The notes under the pieces are model-generated. The model searched no databases. It saw nothing but the letters and a program-made list of their open reading frames with translations, and was not told where the DNA came from. This document shows, in pieces, positions 1-12,654 of a DNA stretch of 64,000 nt (its first letter is position 1; each line of letters starts with the position of its first letter). Both the position numbers and the translations under genes were made by a program. The DNA is from Sindora glabra (Eukaryota > Streptophyta > Magnoliopsida > Fabales > Fabaceae), in NCBI GenBank assembly GCA_020226215.1, contig CM035234.1, positions 53,199,275 through 53,263,274 on the forward strand, written 5' to 3'.

Positions 1-117
1 TCGCTCATATTTGAGGGCTATCCTCAAATTCCTGTACCAGTCCAGGAAGTTTGTCCCATTCAATTTGTCCTTCTCAAGGACTAATCGCAATGATAGATTA
101 TTTGATGTATTAGCCAT
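1..117 (-). CDS. Ty1/copia Gag N-terminus (partial, runs off the window)
   Basis: The minus strand is open from an ATG at 117 to the left edge, giving 39 codons. The peptide starts MANTSNNLSLRLVLEKDKLN and continues into NGTNFLDWYRNLRIALKYE, the typical start of plant Ty1/copia Gag (UBN2-type domain). Gag forms the virus-like particle that packages the element RNA. The reading frame lies downstream of a primer-binding site and a 5' LTR on the same strand, which supports the assignment. No stop is seen in the visible part. The rest of gag and pol lies outside the window, so intactness cannot be judged. Confidence 0.8.
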   Translation of the reverse strand, partial: MANTSNNLSLRLVLEKDKLNGTNFLDWYRNLRIALKYER

Positions 118-2045
118 TGGTTATCTACGATAGAAATATGCAAAGTAAATATCAAGTTTCAAACATTTACTAAGGTCTTTTATTAAATGTACCTCCCACT
201 ATTTTATTTAAATTAATAGCCCTCACTATTAATTCGAAAAGTCACATTGTCTAGGCTTTCTAGTGGGCCAAGATCCATATTTCACCAAGCCTTAAGTTAG
301 CTTTGGCTAATCACTTAAAACTTAGTTAGTTAGGTAGGCAACACTTGTCAATTGTATCATATACAACTCTTGGATAGTTAGGTGAATAACACTTTTCTAG
401 TCCATCTTATGAACTAAAACCCAATTCTATGCCTCTAAGTCTCAATCCTATTGAGATATCCTAGTTAAGTCAAACCTAATGCTTGACATTTGGATATCAC
501 TATTATCCAGTCACGTCTCACCAAGATAAATGAGGTACTTTGCTTTGGCAAACCCACCTTATCTCGATCGAGGCCTTGACGAGTGCCAAACATTGGAAGG
601 CATTGTTTAATTATTACTGACTTAATATTTTAGATGAGGGATTTTAACTTAATCATTATCAGATTTCACCATAACTAGCCTATTTATTCATGCAATATAT
701 CTAGCATATCTCATATATCATATAATGTAAATGAATAAAATAGACTATTGCATATTACATATCAAGCAATGGATAAAACTATCATATAGCAGGAACATAT
801 GCTATCACATAGTAAATGCATGCTCATCAATATCATCACATAATAAAGAAATCCAAATGTCACATAGTATGGCCCAAAATTCTATTTTCAAATAATATTC
901 CTAAACTAACTCCTTAGCTTCTTCTTGTCCCCCTTAGCTTCTCCTCATTCCAAGCAAAGGTTTCTCCATTGTGATTACAATTTTGTAACAGAAACCTCAA
1001 ATTACATTCGGGGGGAGTGAGATGAGAAGAGAATATACATTAGAAAAATAGAGGAAGACACAACACGCTAGTCGTATTTAAAATCCATTCATAAAAACTC
1101 CAAGGCCATACTACGCAATACATTCACGCATCATATGTAATAATTGCTAACAAATATATGTAACTAAGATAAGTAGGATGATTGACATATATATTTCATA
1201 ACATAATCATCATAAAAAATCATGTTTTAAAATAGCACCTTAAGAGGGCGGAGCCCCCCAAGCGAAAAATTGAATTCATTCAACATTCAGATTATAATTT
1301 TTCTATCAACAATTAACACACCCCTTTAGTCGAACAATTCAACATTATTTGACATTCGAATTGCAGTCCCAAAATAAATCCAACGTAATTCAAACATATT
1401 AAACCATACACGCATATACTCATACATGAGTCCAGATTTATTTAATCACATTAAACAAATTTAAATGGATCTATATATGAAGATAAACTCAGAACTAATC
1501 ATATTAATTCTATGCATAATAGATTACATTCTTTAAACGCAAAGTATATCATATATACAAAAAATGATTTAAGGAGCAAATTTGATTAATTCCAATTCAT
1601 AACAGAACCTTCTTATTTCAGAAAATAATTTTCTTGTATTAAATCATGTACACGTAATTAATCCTATTTGTTCTTATCAAAACCTAGAATCAATTATAAA
1701 AATAAATTCAGATTCAATTCAAAACCCAAAATTACATATGAAACAAATTTGAATATGAACCAGAAAATACATAATCAGATTCGTTCAATTAATCTCATTA
1801 ATTCCTAATCAGAATCAAAATACAAATCATATATATCACATATATATCTACGAAATTAGAACCAAACACGAGTTTATATATATCACATATATATTTGGTT
1901 TAAACAGAAATTAATTTGATTTTATTTATCACATAAATATTCATCAAAACTTGCAATTCTGATTTAAATCGAAACAAAATATTTATCATATAAACATTCA
2001 GAAAAATAGTAAAATACATAATCAAATTTATTTTTTTGCAAGAAA
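118..2045 (-). other. Untranslated leader of the minus-strand copia element
   Basis: About 1.9 kb of AT-rich sequence lies between the primer-binding site and the Gag start codon. I see no coding homology in it. The length is unusual for a copia leader, so part of it could be a later insertion. The stretch around 230-600 is less AT-rich and unlike the rest. Nothing else was recognised. Confidence 0.5.
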
Positions 2046-2056
2046 CTCTGATACCA
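2046..2056 (-). promoter_or_regulatory. Primer-binding site (initiator tRNA-Met type)
   Basis: The minus strand reads TGGTATCAGAG one base after the LTR end. This complements the 3' end of plant initiator tRNA-Met, the usual primer for plant LTR retrotransposons. It fixes the orientation of the element and the inner LTR boundary. Confidence 0.85.
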
Positions 2057-2057
2057 T

Positions 2058-3617
2058 TGTTAGGATTTGGATCAATATACATAGTGGGATTTTAAAATTT
2101 TGATCTAAAACCTTCCTAGGATCCATGAAAAAGTCATAAACCAGTATTAGGGTTTTACCTTATTTGTGCTCGTGTTCTTTCTGAACGAATCCTCGAGAGA
2201 CCGAGATGAATCAAACGCCGGCTAGAAGGTATAACGTCTCTACGACATCCACACGAAGTGAACAACGACTTCTCCCCTCCACGAAGCTATTAGGATTCAT
2301 TTCTCTCACTAGGATTGGGTTTGAACGTTTTCTAGAGTGATTTAGGGTTTAATTGAAGCCAATATGTGTTATGTAATGTGTTGTCGTATCACAATTCTAG
2401 TCCCACTAGGATAATGCTTGAAAAATCCTAATCACACTAAATAATTATCACCTTATCCTTATTCTAGAGAGAGTGAGGAGAGATAGGACTTATCTATTAA
2501 TTATCTAATATTAGATAATAATAATAATATTATCTTATAATATAATTATCTAATATCTAATAACGTAATTATCTAATATTATTTTAATATAAAATAATAT
2601 CACATAATATATAATATATATATTACGTGAATAAATATATATTATCTTAATAATATATATATGCATGAAAATAAGTCCAATTAATTGAATTTTAGTCCAA
2701 CTAAAACCTAAATAATTATTATCTCATTCCGATTCCTTTTGTGTGACCCTGTAGGTTCTTATGACGTTGATAATGACTCATTTTGGGCCATAGACAGTGA
2801 GTGGTATCTAGCAATGCATCACTGCCACAGTAAGAATGTCTATGATTCAACATCTACCTAATATATGATCAACATTTTGCATCATAATCTCTTTTATAAC
2901 AATATCTAAATCGAACCAGAGGCATGAAGTGTGTCATCCTCATCAATATTCAATTTATATTTCTTGATACTGAGTAGACTTAAAACAAATGATCAATAAT
3001 CACATATTGATCCAATTGAGCATGGCCATGCATTTCTAAGTCTCACTCAATCAAAGGGCTCAAGGATATTTCTCTTTTATACAAGAGTAACAAAATCTCA
3101 TCTAGATCACTTACTTCCCTCTACATGATTTGTGACACACTCAATCAACATCCTACTCGTCATCCCGATTAAAGGTGACTTAGGATGATATCAAAGTGAG
3201 TAACTCCTCATGTAGGGAACCGTAGTGACTTCAAGTCAAAGGACTATGCGCATTTGTGATCATATGAGAATAACTAATGACATGTTTATCCATGCAGTAT
3301 TCTCACAGTGGGTCATCCAGTACATTATTCACTAACAATGTACTCATGTATTGACTTGATATCACATATCCATGATTCATAATCATTAGTCACTATACAT
3401 GTTAGTCTCGATGTATTATTACTATCATTTTCATAATAATACTTGACTAGAAGCATTTTAGGAATAACAAATCTATTCCAAGGATAATTATTATATTTAA
3501 GTTATAATTTGTACAAAATAAAATAAAATAAAATAATTATATTGCCAAAATAAAATGTAATATATTGTATAATATTGCAATCATCTCTATGATTGGCTCC
3601 TAGGACACATACCAACA
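2058..3617 (-). repeat. 5' LTR of the minus-strand Ty1/copia element
   Basis: This 1560-bp block begins TGTTAGG and ends CCAACA on the plus strand, so it has TG...CA ends on both strands. The inner end abuts a tRNA-Met primer-binding site and the Gag start follows further along. Internal segments resemble the solo LTR at 22096-23447 in the same orientation. The outer flank at 3618 continues into a long LTR of another family, so the copia element is nested in it. The partner LTR lies outside the window. Confidence 0.85.
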
Positions 3618-6202
3618 GTTTTAAACTTATACAATTAATTCAACATATCATGTAATTTAGCAAATTTTTATTTAAATAATGATTCTAATCTTAACAGTCA
3701 AATCCTTTAGTAAAACATTCTGGATTATCCATAGGTACTATAAAGCTTAAATTTTGACCTAAAAATGTTAAAAATAAATTAGAGTGAGTCACTAGAACTC
3801 AATGAGCATATATCTACTGCTTCTTAAATACTTATAAAATAGATAATGGTTATTCATGTGTTAAATGGAAAGATAATAGTAAACTTATTTACTAAAATTC
3901 TAAAATATACAAACCACACCTCAGATAGAGTATTCATCTGTACATAGCTTAAAATTTCTATTTCACATCACAATCATAGTAAATTTCAACTGTTTATTGG
4001 TATCCTATGTCATTATCATATCACATGTTAATCATTTCGAATAACCACCACATTTACAAATAGTCATTAAGGCTCAAACATAAATGAGTCATCACATCAT
4101 ATCATGTAATCATTAATAATGACCATACTTACATCTATCTTTTTTATTTCTAGATTAATCTTATATCCTTCTCAAGTTGTTAGTCAAGAATTTCCTATCT
4201 GACTTTCACATTATCGTCCCTTCACGATTCATAATTTCCAAATGCCACTAAGGGTATAAATCACAATATGATATTTCTATCATTACGAGGTAATATTAGA
4301 ACACATTTCAATGTATAACATAACAACACAAACATGACTTTTTGCATGGTCACAACAATTTGTTCACATCACTATTAGTTGACAACTGATAATGACACCA
4401 CCACACTTCTGCTACGCAACTCTATATTTGGTTAACAAACAACTATTATTTAATCACCAACATTAATACTGGATCATTCATACATAGCTACAAGTGTAAT
4501 GTAATGAGGATCCATACATTATAATTATGACTTTACGGATTCACTGATGAATGAATAACTAATCACTGCTCCTTATAAAAGAGATTATATACATCATATG
4601 AACTAAATATTATTAAATTATTAACTTAGAGTAGACATATATTCACCTGATAAGGTCCTCTATCTACTTCATGAAGTTCCAAGATATCCATGAGTATCTT
4701 TTGCTTTCTAGAAAATCCTTGAATACTTGCAATCATCTTTTCCCTTGTCCCTATTTAACAATTTACAATATTAATTATATGAATAAAAATGACCATTTAT
4801 ATATTTCCAGCTAAAGATTTCTTTAACTCCTTCTATAAATCTCCACATTTATTCTTTAATATTTTTAATTCTAGCTTAAGATAATTAGAAACCACATTTC
4901 AAGGTTTTCTTAATTCAAGTTCACTTTAACAGACATATTACTATCTAGAATTCTGGAGGACTCTAATCATTTCCTTTAAACTAACTAAAAACTTATTATC
5001 AATATTTTAAAAGCTATACTCAAAATTCAAAATAATGCATAGATTAGGCTTTATATTTTAAGTATTACATAGCCTAAAATATTAGAATATAATTTTCCAA
5101 GAAGATTCCAATCATAAACTTAAATTATGCTAGTACTATCTTTGTGCCTAAACATACTGATTTTCCTTAACACTATTATGGAGATTTATGTGATATTTTA
5201 GGTGTACTACAAATTTCTACAGGGAGTACTGAAAATGTTAAATTTGGAATATGGACACCAAATAAAAGTTATAAAACTAAATTCATGTCTCAAAAATAAA
5301 ATTGTGCATGCATTCATCAAGACTCAGCTTAACTACATTAGACAAAACTTATAAATTAATAAATCCTTAAAGATTGTACAAAATAAAATTTTACTAACCC
5401 AAAGTCACACAAGTACCACACAAACCAAACACTACAACGTGTAACAGCTAATCCACCATCAACAGTACCACAAATACCAAGTTTCACATTGTATCAAGCA
5501 CCACTGCTGGTTTCAACTAAAATCCATGTCTCAAAAATAAAATTATGCATGCATTCATTAAGACTCAGCTTAACTACATTAGACAGAACTTATAAATTAA
5601 TAAATCCTTAAAAAGTGAACAAAATAAAATTTTTCTAACCTAAAGTCACACAAGTACCACACAAACCAAACACTACAACGTGTAACAACTAATCCACCAT
5701 TAACAGTACCACAAATACCAAGTTTCACATTGTGTCAAGCACCACTACTGGTTTCAAGTAACCTTAAATAGCTTGCCACTCTTTTCTGTATCCAGGCACT
5801 GCCATAATAGAAAACGATGGAGGTGAGTTTCAGTTATTGTACGATGGCTGAATTTTGCATATTTGATGCTCATAATTTTTCCATTTCCCTTCACCTTGCT
5901 TGAGCATCTTCACACACAAATGAGCTATGGCAAGACAGTAAAGACCAACTGCCATGCTAGCATTGTCAACAAGGGAGTTAAATAGTACCAAACAAGGCAA
6001 CCAATAACTTCAAGCAAGGATGATGGTACCACAAAGAGAAGGAGAAAAGAAAGAAGAGAAGCCAATGCAACAGTCAAGATAACAATTCTTTGATAGAGCT
6101 CCTAGTTGCAACCTAATGGCTCATTTCCAACCTCCACAAACTAAGATTGGTAAAAATGGAGTTGGAAGGAGGAACGCCAACAACAGGAAGGGAGAGTCAT
6201 AA
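3618..6202 (-). repeat. Long LTR fragment, family D, copy 1
   Basis: The segment is colinear with the copies at 6203-8370, 52075-60499, 60500-63154 and 63155-64000, and inversely with 18025-21373. Shared blocks include the phrase around 3788 (ACTCAATGAGCATATATCTA) and the one around 4180-4215. Its family head (TGTCATGACC) is missing, cut by the copia insertion. By analogy with the copy at 18025-21373, which has LTR ends and a target-site duplication, this is an LTR lying in minus orientation. The last kilobase (about 5270-6200) is purine-rich near 6020-6060. No coding sequence was seen. Confidence 0.55.
5279..5758. repeat. Tandem duplication, unit about 241 bp
   Basis: Two adjacent copies are nearly identical; the phrase CATGTCTCAAAAATAAAATT recurs at 5284 and 5525. 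Only scattered substitutions separate them, so the duplication is younger than the surrounding LTR. Confidence 0.9.
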
Positions 6203-8151
6203 TGTCATGAGCCATCCTAATCATGACCTGCATAGATCTCATTACCAGTTTCCATAAGCCTTAACAATTTTATAGTCTTTTTATCCAACAGAAGTTTCCA
6301 AATCTCAAAGGATTTTAAATTTTATTTTAAAATTTTTATGAAAAATGGACAAAGTTTCCTTATTTTGTAACATTTCCCAAGGGCCACATGCCTTATATTA
6401 TTAAAACATGTATTAAATTGTCATATACAACGGTAAATAACATTCACATAGCACAAAACAAATTCAACTTTACACACATTCAACAATTCAAGACATTATA
6501 TGATTCAACAATTCTCTATTTGAATGTAGATTGCATTCCTAACTATCAAATCTTTAATAAGATGGTCTTAAATCTCCATAGATGTATCAAGCTGAAATAT
6601 ACTCATTATAACCTAAAAACATTGAAGACACCATGAAGTGAGTTATAGAAACTCAATAAACATATATCTATTACTGCTTTGTAGGCATTCAATTTCATAT
6701 ATAATAATCACAAGTTATCTAGAAACTAAAATAGAGAACATTAACAAATCCACTTTTCCTCAAATTATTGAAATATATGAAACCATACCCTGAAATGGAA
6801 ATTCACTTGCATATGACTTAAATTCTATTTCTCATAACACAACCATAAGGGTCTCAACTTTTTATTAGAACTCAATATCGTATACTACCCATTTCGGGTA
6901 AGCATCAAACTTATAAACAGCTATTAAGGCTCAATTGCAAACATATCATCAAAATCACATCAAGTCCTTTCACGCATATCAAATAATGATATCCAACGAC
7001 AGATAATTTCCAATATCATGTTATATCACACATTCAATGATAGTAGATACATATACAGTCACTTTCAATTTCTAAGGCAATACCATAATTTTTCTCTTCT
7101 ATTCATCGGTAATTTTCCATCCAACTCTCAAATAAAACTTATATCTTTCATAATTGTTAGTTAGGAATTTTCCATCCGACTCTTAATATATCTCTTCACC
7201 ATAGATCACAATATTTGAAGTCATTGCTCTAGCATAGTTCTTAATTTTCTAAGGCCTCATTAAATTCAATTCATAATGTAGTTAATTCACTTTCGATTAG
7301 ATACAAGCCCGTATAGAAAATTATTCAACAATCATGGGCAAACAATGTATATAACACATTCACAATATAATTTATCATAATTCTATCGCAATCAATTAAT
7401 TTGTAACTAATGACAACACCATGCTTTTGCTAGCACTTTGATCAATATCATTCACCGATAACTAATTACTCCTTTATCATGAAATTAAATTGATATAATG
7501 AATATGAAATCTATATTACCAATAAGAAGAATATAATTAAATCATTTTATATTAAGATAAAATCAGTAGTGAGATATATACTTACTTAATAACATTGATT
7601 CACCTTTAAAGGTTCATATTTCTCTCCTATTATCGTAATTTACAAGAGTAATTTACAAATATATCATATTTACTTATTTTCTCCTCGAATTACCATGCTT
7701 ATATTTAGAACCAAATTATAATATTTTAACTTCTTCTATTAAAATTCTATTATTTCTTTCTTAAGTTAATCACAAGAAATTAGAAGCATATTGTATTTAT
7801 GAAGACTTTTAAAATTAAGATCATATAACCAAAATAGTAAACTTGGTGTCTTAACCAACGCCCATTTAACCTTTTCCTCTAATCTATACTATTATTTCCT
7901 CCTATCCTTAAAATTATCATAGAAATTAAAAGCTTTCATAAACAAGAACTTCTCCAAATCAAAATTCAAATATTATAAATATTATAAATACTAAATCTTT
8001 ATGACATAAGGATATTTTATTAGCATCATTTTATGAAACTACTATTGAATTCCCATCATTTTTAGCTTTATTTTACCCAATCCACCAAATCATATTCAAG
8101 ATTTTTCTTAGACTAAGTTTGAGTCTTTTAAAGCACCAAAATATAATGTTT

Positions 8152-8238
<87 letters not shown>

Positions 8239-8370
8239 CAACCTTATTATTTTAATTTTTTACAAAATAAGAATCACATTTTTCCTTATACATCACCATA
8301 CACCGTAAAGTTATCTAAATGGATTTTCTTACAAAAACCTAAACCCCCATAAAAATGGGGTTTTTTTACA
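6203..8370 (-). repeat. Long LTR, family D, copy 2
   Basis: It begins TGTCATGAGCC at 6203 and ends TTTTTTTACA at 8370 on the plus strand. Read on the minus strand it starts TGTAAAAAAACCCC and ends in CATGACA, so it has TG...CA ends. The order of internal blocks matches the other family D copies. Its right end cuts a gypsy RNase H/integrase reading frame, so it was inserted into G1. No clean target-site duplication is visible, because its left side adjoins another copy of the same family. Confidence 0.6.
8161..8236. repeat. (AT)n microsatellite
   Basis: Thirty-eight uninterrupted AT dinucleotides, preceded by a few AC-containing repeats. It is the longest simple repeat in the window and should be length-polymorphic. 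Confidence 0.98.
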
Positions 8371-8626
8371 ATTTATTTCCTCTAAAAAGAAATCTATCAT
8401 GCTTATAAAATTTTCCAAAAACCATTTCCTCATAAGCATCAAAACCTAAAACAACATCATGGTCATTAACATACAAATCCTTAGTATATTGAAAACCTAA
8501 CAATTTTGCATGCATAGTAGAAAAGGTATACTTGGAAGACAAAGTATCAAGCACTACATTATATTTATCTTGCTTGTATTGGAAGAAATATGGCAATGTT
8601 TCAATGAATTTCACCCACTTAGCATG
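8371..8626 (-). pseudogene. G1 pol fragment: RNase H end to integrase zinc region
   Basis: An open minus-strand stretch encodes HAKWVKFIETLPYFFQYKQD, then LSSKYTFSTMHAKLLGFQYT and further on FGKFYKHDRFLFRGNKL. This matches the junction between RNase H and the integrase zinc finger of plant Ty3/gypsy polyproteins; compare HAKWIEFIESFPYVIKHKKG in the element at 53-59 kb. It is cut at both ends, by an LTR starting at 8627 and another ending at 8370. No catalytic residue lies in the surviving part. Confidence 0.8.
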
Positions 8627-11600
8627 TGTCACAACCTAATTTTAAAGTATTATGATCAGTGTAAAGATATCTAATTAGTGTAGATCTATTAACTAAATAC
8701 CTTTACAAGCATTGACACTTTACAATTTTCCCACCACTTCCACTATTATGCATATAGTAGGAAAATACTTGTAGTTATATAAAAATGAAATAAAAATTGA
8801 TATGTGTAATAAGAGAAATATATACATACATTTAGAAAGTAGACAAAATATGATACTACTAGTATATAAATAACACTATAAGAAGGAGTACTCTTTGACA
8901 TATAAACCAAACTATCTCATAAACTTCTCCTTTAGTGCACCTTTACGGAGTAGGGGAAGGGTTCAGTACATGTGTCAATTTGCTTCATCGAGACTACGAT
9001 CAGCATCTACGAAAGAAACAATACACATGAATGTAAGTAATAAAAATTACTCAGTGACTAGCTACTTCAGTTTTTGCCATAACAATTTAAATATATATCA
9101 ATACATTCAAATATTTATCACATAATAAATTCTTAATAATAGTTTCTTTAAAATAATATTTATTCAAATTATTAAGCTAAATAGCTATAGTTGGTACTAA
9201 GATTTTCCTCCTTATAACTTCAATCTCACCTAATACCCCTCCTCCCCTATTATAACTTTAGTCCTACCTTATAATTTTAATCCCACCTTATAACCCTCCT
9301 CCTAGAAACAAGTCGTGTGAAAAATACATATTTTCCCATACATAACAAATAAGTATCAAGCCATCATAGGCATCAACCAAGATGGGACACCATAGGCATC
9401 AACCATATTGGGACATCATAGGCATCAATCTTGCATTCTATTATCACATATAATAATTATGGTCAAAATACCAAGTTAGCCATAAGTGTTTTATTAATTA
9501 TTTTAACAAAAAATATAGCATATGATATTTCAAAACTAAAAGCTATTTGAATAACAAGTGTGTGATATTAATTTAAAACATACTTCACTAATCCACAAGT
9601 CTTATTAGGCCATAAAAGGGGTATTCATAAGTAAATCCCCTTTTCACCATTTAAACTCATTCTAAATTTTATCAAAAATCTATCTAAGACCCTTGACATC
9701 TTATTAACCCATTGTGAAATATCAAAAGTTAATTATCTTATACCATTATGGTTCTCTGGTACTGTTCACATAGAAATGAAACCACATTCTTAAAATAGGG
9801 ACAGCATGGAGTGTCATATAATAGAAGGGCATTTTTAATACCTAAACCACTCCCATAAATTACCAAAGTTTAATATAGCATCCTTAACATGTTAGATAAT
9901 AAATAATTCATTTATTGTACAATTAATTTCATGAGTTTCACCTTACAACAAAAGCATGAACTTAAAGCTATGATATTTGGATAGCACTAGAGCTATCATA
10001 ACAAATTTATCATTTGGATAACCAAATCAACTCTAATTGTCACCAAAATTTGACACAAACCTGATACATCCCAAATAATATATCCTAAAAGTTTCATAAT
10101 TTTTATTAATCATTTGATTGTTCAAAAAATTTCAAAACGCGAGACTACACAGACAAGGTCCAAAATTAGGACTACACTGGAGCATTTGAAATAGAAATTT
10201 TTTTTGGATAATTGTATGAACTTCAAATATCACCAAATTTGGCCGTTTTCCAACATATGGAAGGGTAAGTACACCAATTTTCATAATTTTACTCCATCAT
10301 TTGGCTACCCAAATATTGCAACAACAAAAGAAAATTTTGCCAACATCTCCTAAGCTCTTAAATATTCACTTTTTGCATTTCTAAGATTTTACAAAAATTT
10401 CCAAAATTTTCCTTACATATACTAACATCATTTTTTACATTAAAACACTAAAAATAGAAATTTTATCATTTTCTTATCCTTAGTTCGATATAGTAATAGA
10501 AAATAGGGTATTATCCATTCTTGATTGATTTGCTTCCATTGTCATCAAAACTTACTAAATCTTCCCCCACCAATCTTAACTTTCAAATACCAACCCAACA
10601 ACATCATAGTATCATTAAACAATATTCAAAAGAGCAAAAAACTAGAACCATGTCTTCATACATGGCCACACACAAAAATCACAACAATATCATCATAAAT
10701 CACCAAATTCATCACTTTCCTTAGGAAAACTCTAAAGAAAAGAGGTAATGGCCACTCACCTTAAATTTTTCACTCTTTATCTTTCAATACCCCCTTGAAA
10801 TAGCAAGTGAGTGGCTTCAAGACAATATATCAAAATTTTTAGAAATTTAGGAAGGAGAAAATTAAGAAATCTTGACAAAAAGTGAAAGAAAATACCTAGT
10901 TACCTCACAAGATTTGAAGCTATAAAATGAATAATTCACTTAGATAACTTGAAAGCTTGGACTACCTTACTAAACTCCCTCTTCTCTTGCACATTTTGGC
11001 TGGCCAAGAAGTAGAAATTTTCTGCTCCAAATGGTCAACTCTTGTTTATATAAAAAGCCTAAAAAATCTAACTACAAAAATTTACGAATTTCTACAATTT
11101 TCTTTCATTATTAATTGATTTTTTTTGAGAAAAATTTTGGGAAAATTATGCTCGTCTTGGATGTCCAAATTTCCCTTCAAATCATAGAAATGATGACCAT
11201 AACATCCAATGAAAATAAGCCACCTTAAAAGTAAAAAGGGATTTATTACAAATTGGGCCTAGTTTTTCTTTCTTCTACACTTATGTCCTTGGCTTCTTTT
11301 AGAAGCTTAGGGCTATGTTTTTGGGATTTAATAATAATATTTGGGCCTCCAAAAATTAGGCCAAACTAGCCCAATTCCAATAAAAATCAACCACTTAAAA
11401 AGATAAAAAGAATTTATTACAAATTGATCCCAAATTTCTCACTTTCTTTACATTTTTACCCCTAAAAAATTAGATATTTTGGGCCTTTATTTCTATACTT
11501 TCATATACATTTTGGGTTTAAAAAATTTTATTTAGGTTAGCCCAAGGGTCTTTAAATTAATTTACTAAGTTTTCGGCTCAATTTTTCACTTTTTAGTTTA

Positions 11601-11809
11601 CCTGGATTTTGGGAATTTTCGCAAATTCCTATGCGAATTTTTCTAAACTTATTATTAGGCTTTTAATTGAATTTTAATCTATTTTGATACCTCATAAAAT
11701 CCTCATAATAATTCTACTTGGGCTTGCATCAAAATTACTCTTATGATTCTTCCAAATTTCATCCGATTTTCCCACCAAGTTTTTTATTAGGGTGTTTTCT
11801 GATGTAATA
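8627..11809 (-). repeat. LTR-like block A (about 3.2 kb) inside G1
   Basis: The left boundary is sharp: a G1 pol reading frame stops at TGTCACAACC (8627), a typical plant LTR end read on the minus strand. The right end is set near 11809 because block B (14677-17737) shares the terminal phrase GGGTGnTTTCTG. No flanking duplication is visible, and the RT region of G1 is absent across the block, so a deletion accompanied or followed the insertion. It contains no coding sequence that I recognise. It is AT-rich and includes a short 27-bp repeat at 9361-9430. Confidence 0.5.
9361..9430. repeat. 27-bp tandem repeat, 2.6 copies
   Basis: The phrase CATAGGCATCAACCA recurs three times at a 27-bp spacing, with small differences between copies. 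Confidence 0.85.
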
Positions 11810-12654
11810 CTTATTTGTAATTTCTAATTCACTTAAATTTTTTAAAGAAGATTCTTATGAGATATTATAGCATGTCTTCTATTCAACTTTCCTTGACCTT
11901 TTAAACACTTCAAAGATTCAATAGTATATAGCAAAAAAAAAATTTTAATTCATTAGTATTCACATTTATCCTAAAAGTATAAAAAGCACTCTTTATGTCA
12001 CTTACTTTTGCCATCACACTTAATTTTTCTTTTTCTTGCCTTGGCTTTATTAACTCTCTTTTTTTCTCTTTTTCTTCTTTTAGCTTTAGTTTTCTCTCAA
12101 TTTCTTTTCCTCTCAACTCTAGTTTTCTCTCTTTTTCTTTATAACCACTCTCTTTTTATGGCTCTCATTCTCTTTTTTTTTTCTTTTGCATTTTCAATTA
12201 ATCTTCATATACTTTAGTGTCAAAGGTACAAGAGTTACATTTCTACTAGTCATCCTAAAGCTATACCTATTAGGACACCATCATGGGTCACATGCTTATC
12301 AAATTGTCATGGCCTTCCTAATAATAAATGACAAGTATGCATAGGTACAACATCATACAACACCTCATCTTGGTATCTTCCAATGGAAAATGACACTAGC
12401 ATTTGCTTTGTCACTTCCAACTCTCCACTATCATTTAACTATTGCAATTTATAAAGAGCGGGATGTTTCAAAATAAGCAAGTTCAAATTTTTCTACGAAA
12501 ATATTAATAGCAACATCAGCACAGCTATCACTATCAATAATTACACTACAAAATTTTCCTTTAATGTGGCATCTTGTATGGATGATATTTTCCCTTTACT
12601 CTTAGTTTGTTCAATCAAAGCTCTTTGAATTACTAAGGCTCTTGATGTACATGT
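11810..12654 (-). pseudogene. G1 pol fragment: aspartic protease and linker to RT
   Basis: Read on the minus strand, 12654 to about 12475 gives the Gag-protease linker and a decayed protease active-site region (IIDS-SC type). The stretch 12470-12270 reads as KHPALYKLQ, LNDSGELEVTKQMLVSF and MHTCHLLLGRP with interrupting stops. From 12217 down to about 11910 there is a lysine/glutamate-rich linker ending KLSVMAKVSDIKSAFY. The order and motifs match the fuller element at 54.6-55.4 kb. The protease is the enzyme that would cut the polyprotein; here it has stops and cannot be made. Confidence 0.75.

Noticed and set aside
8119..8352. Open frame with a long Tyr-Ile repeat
   Set aside because: It is the translated (AT)n microsatellite.
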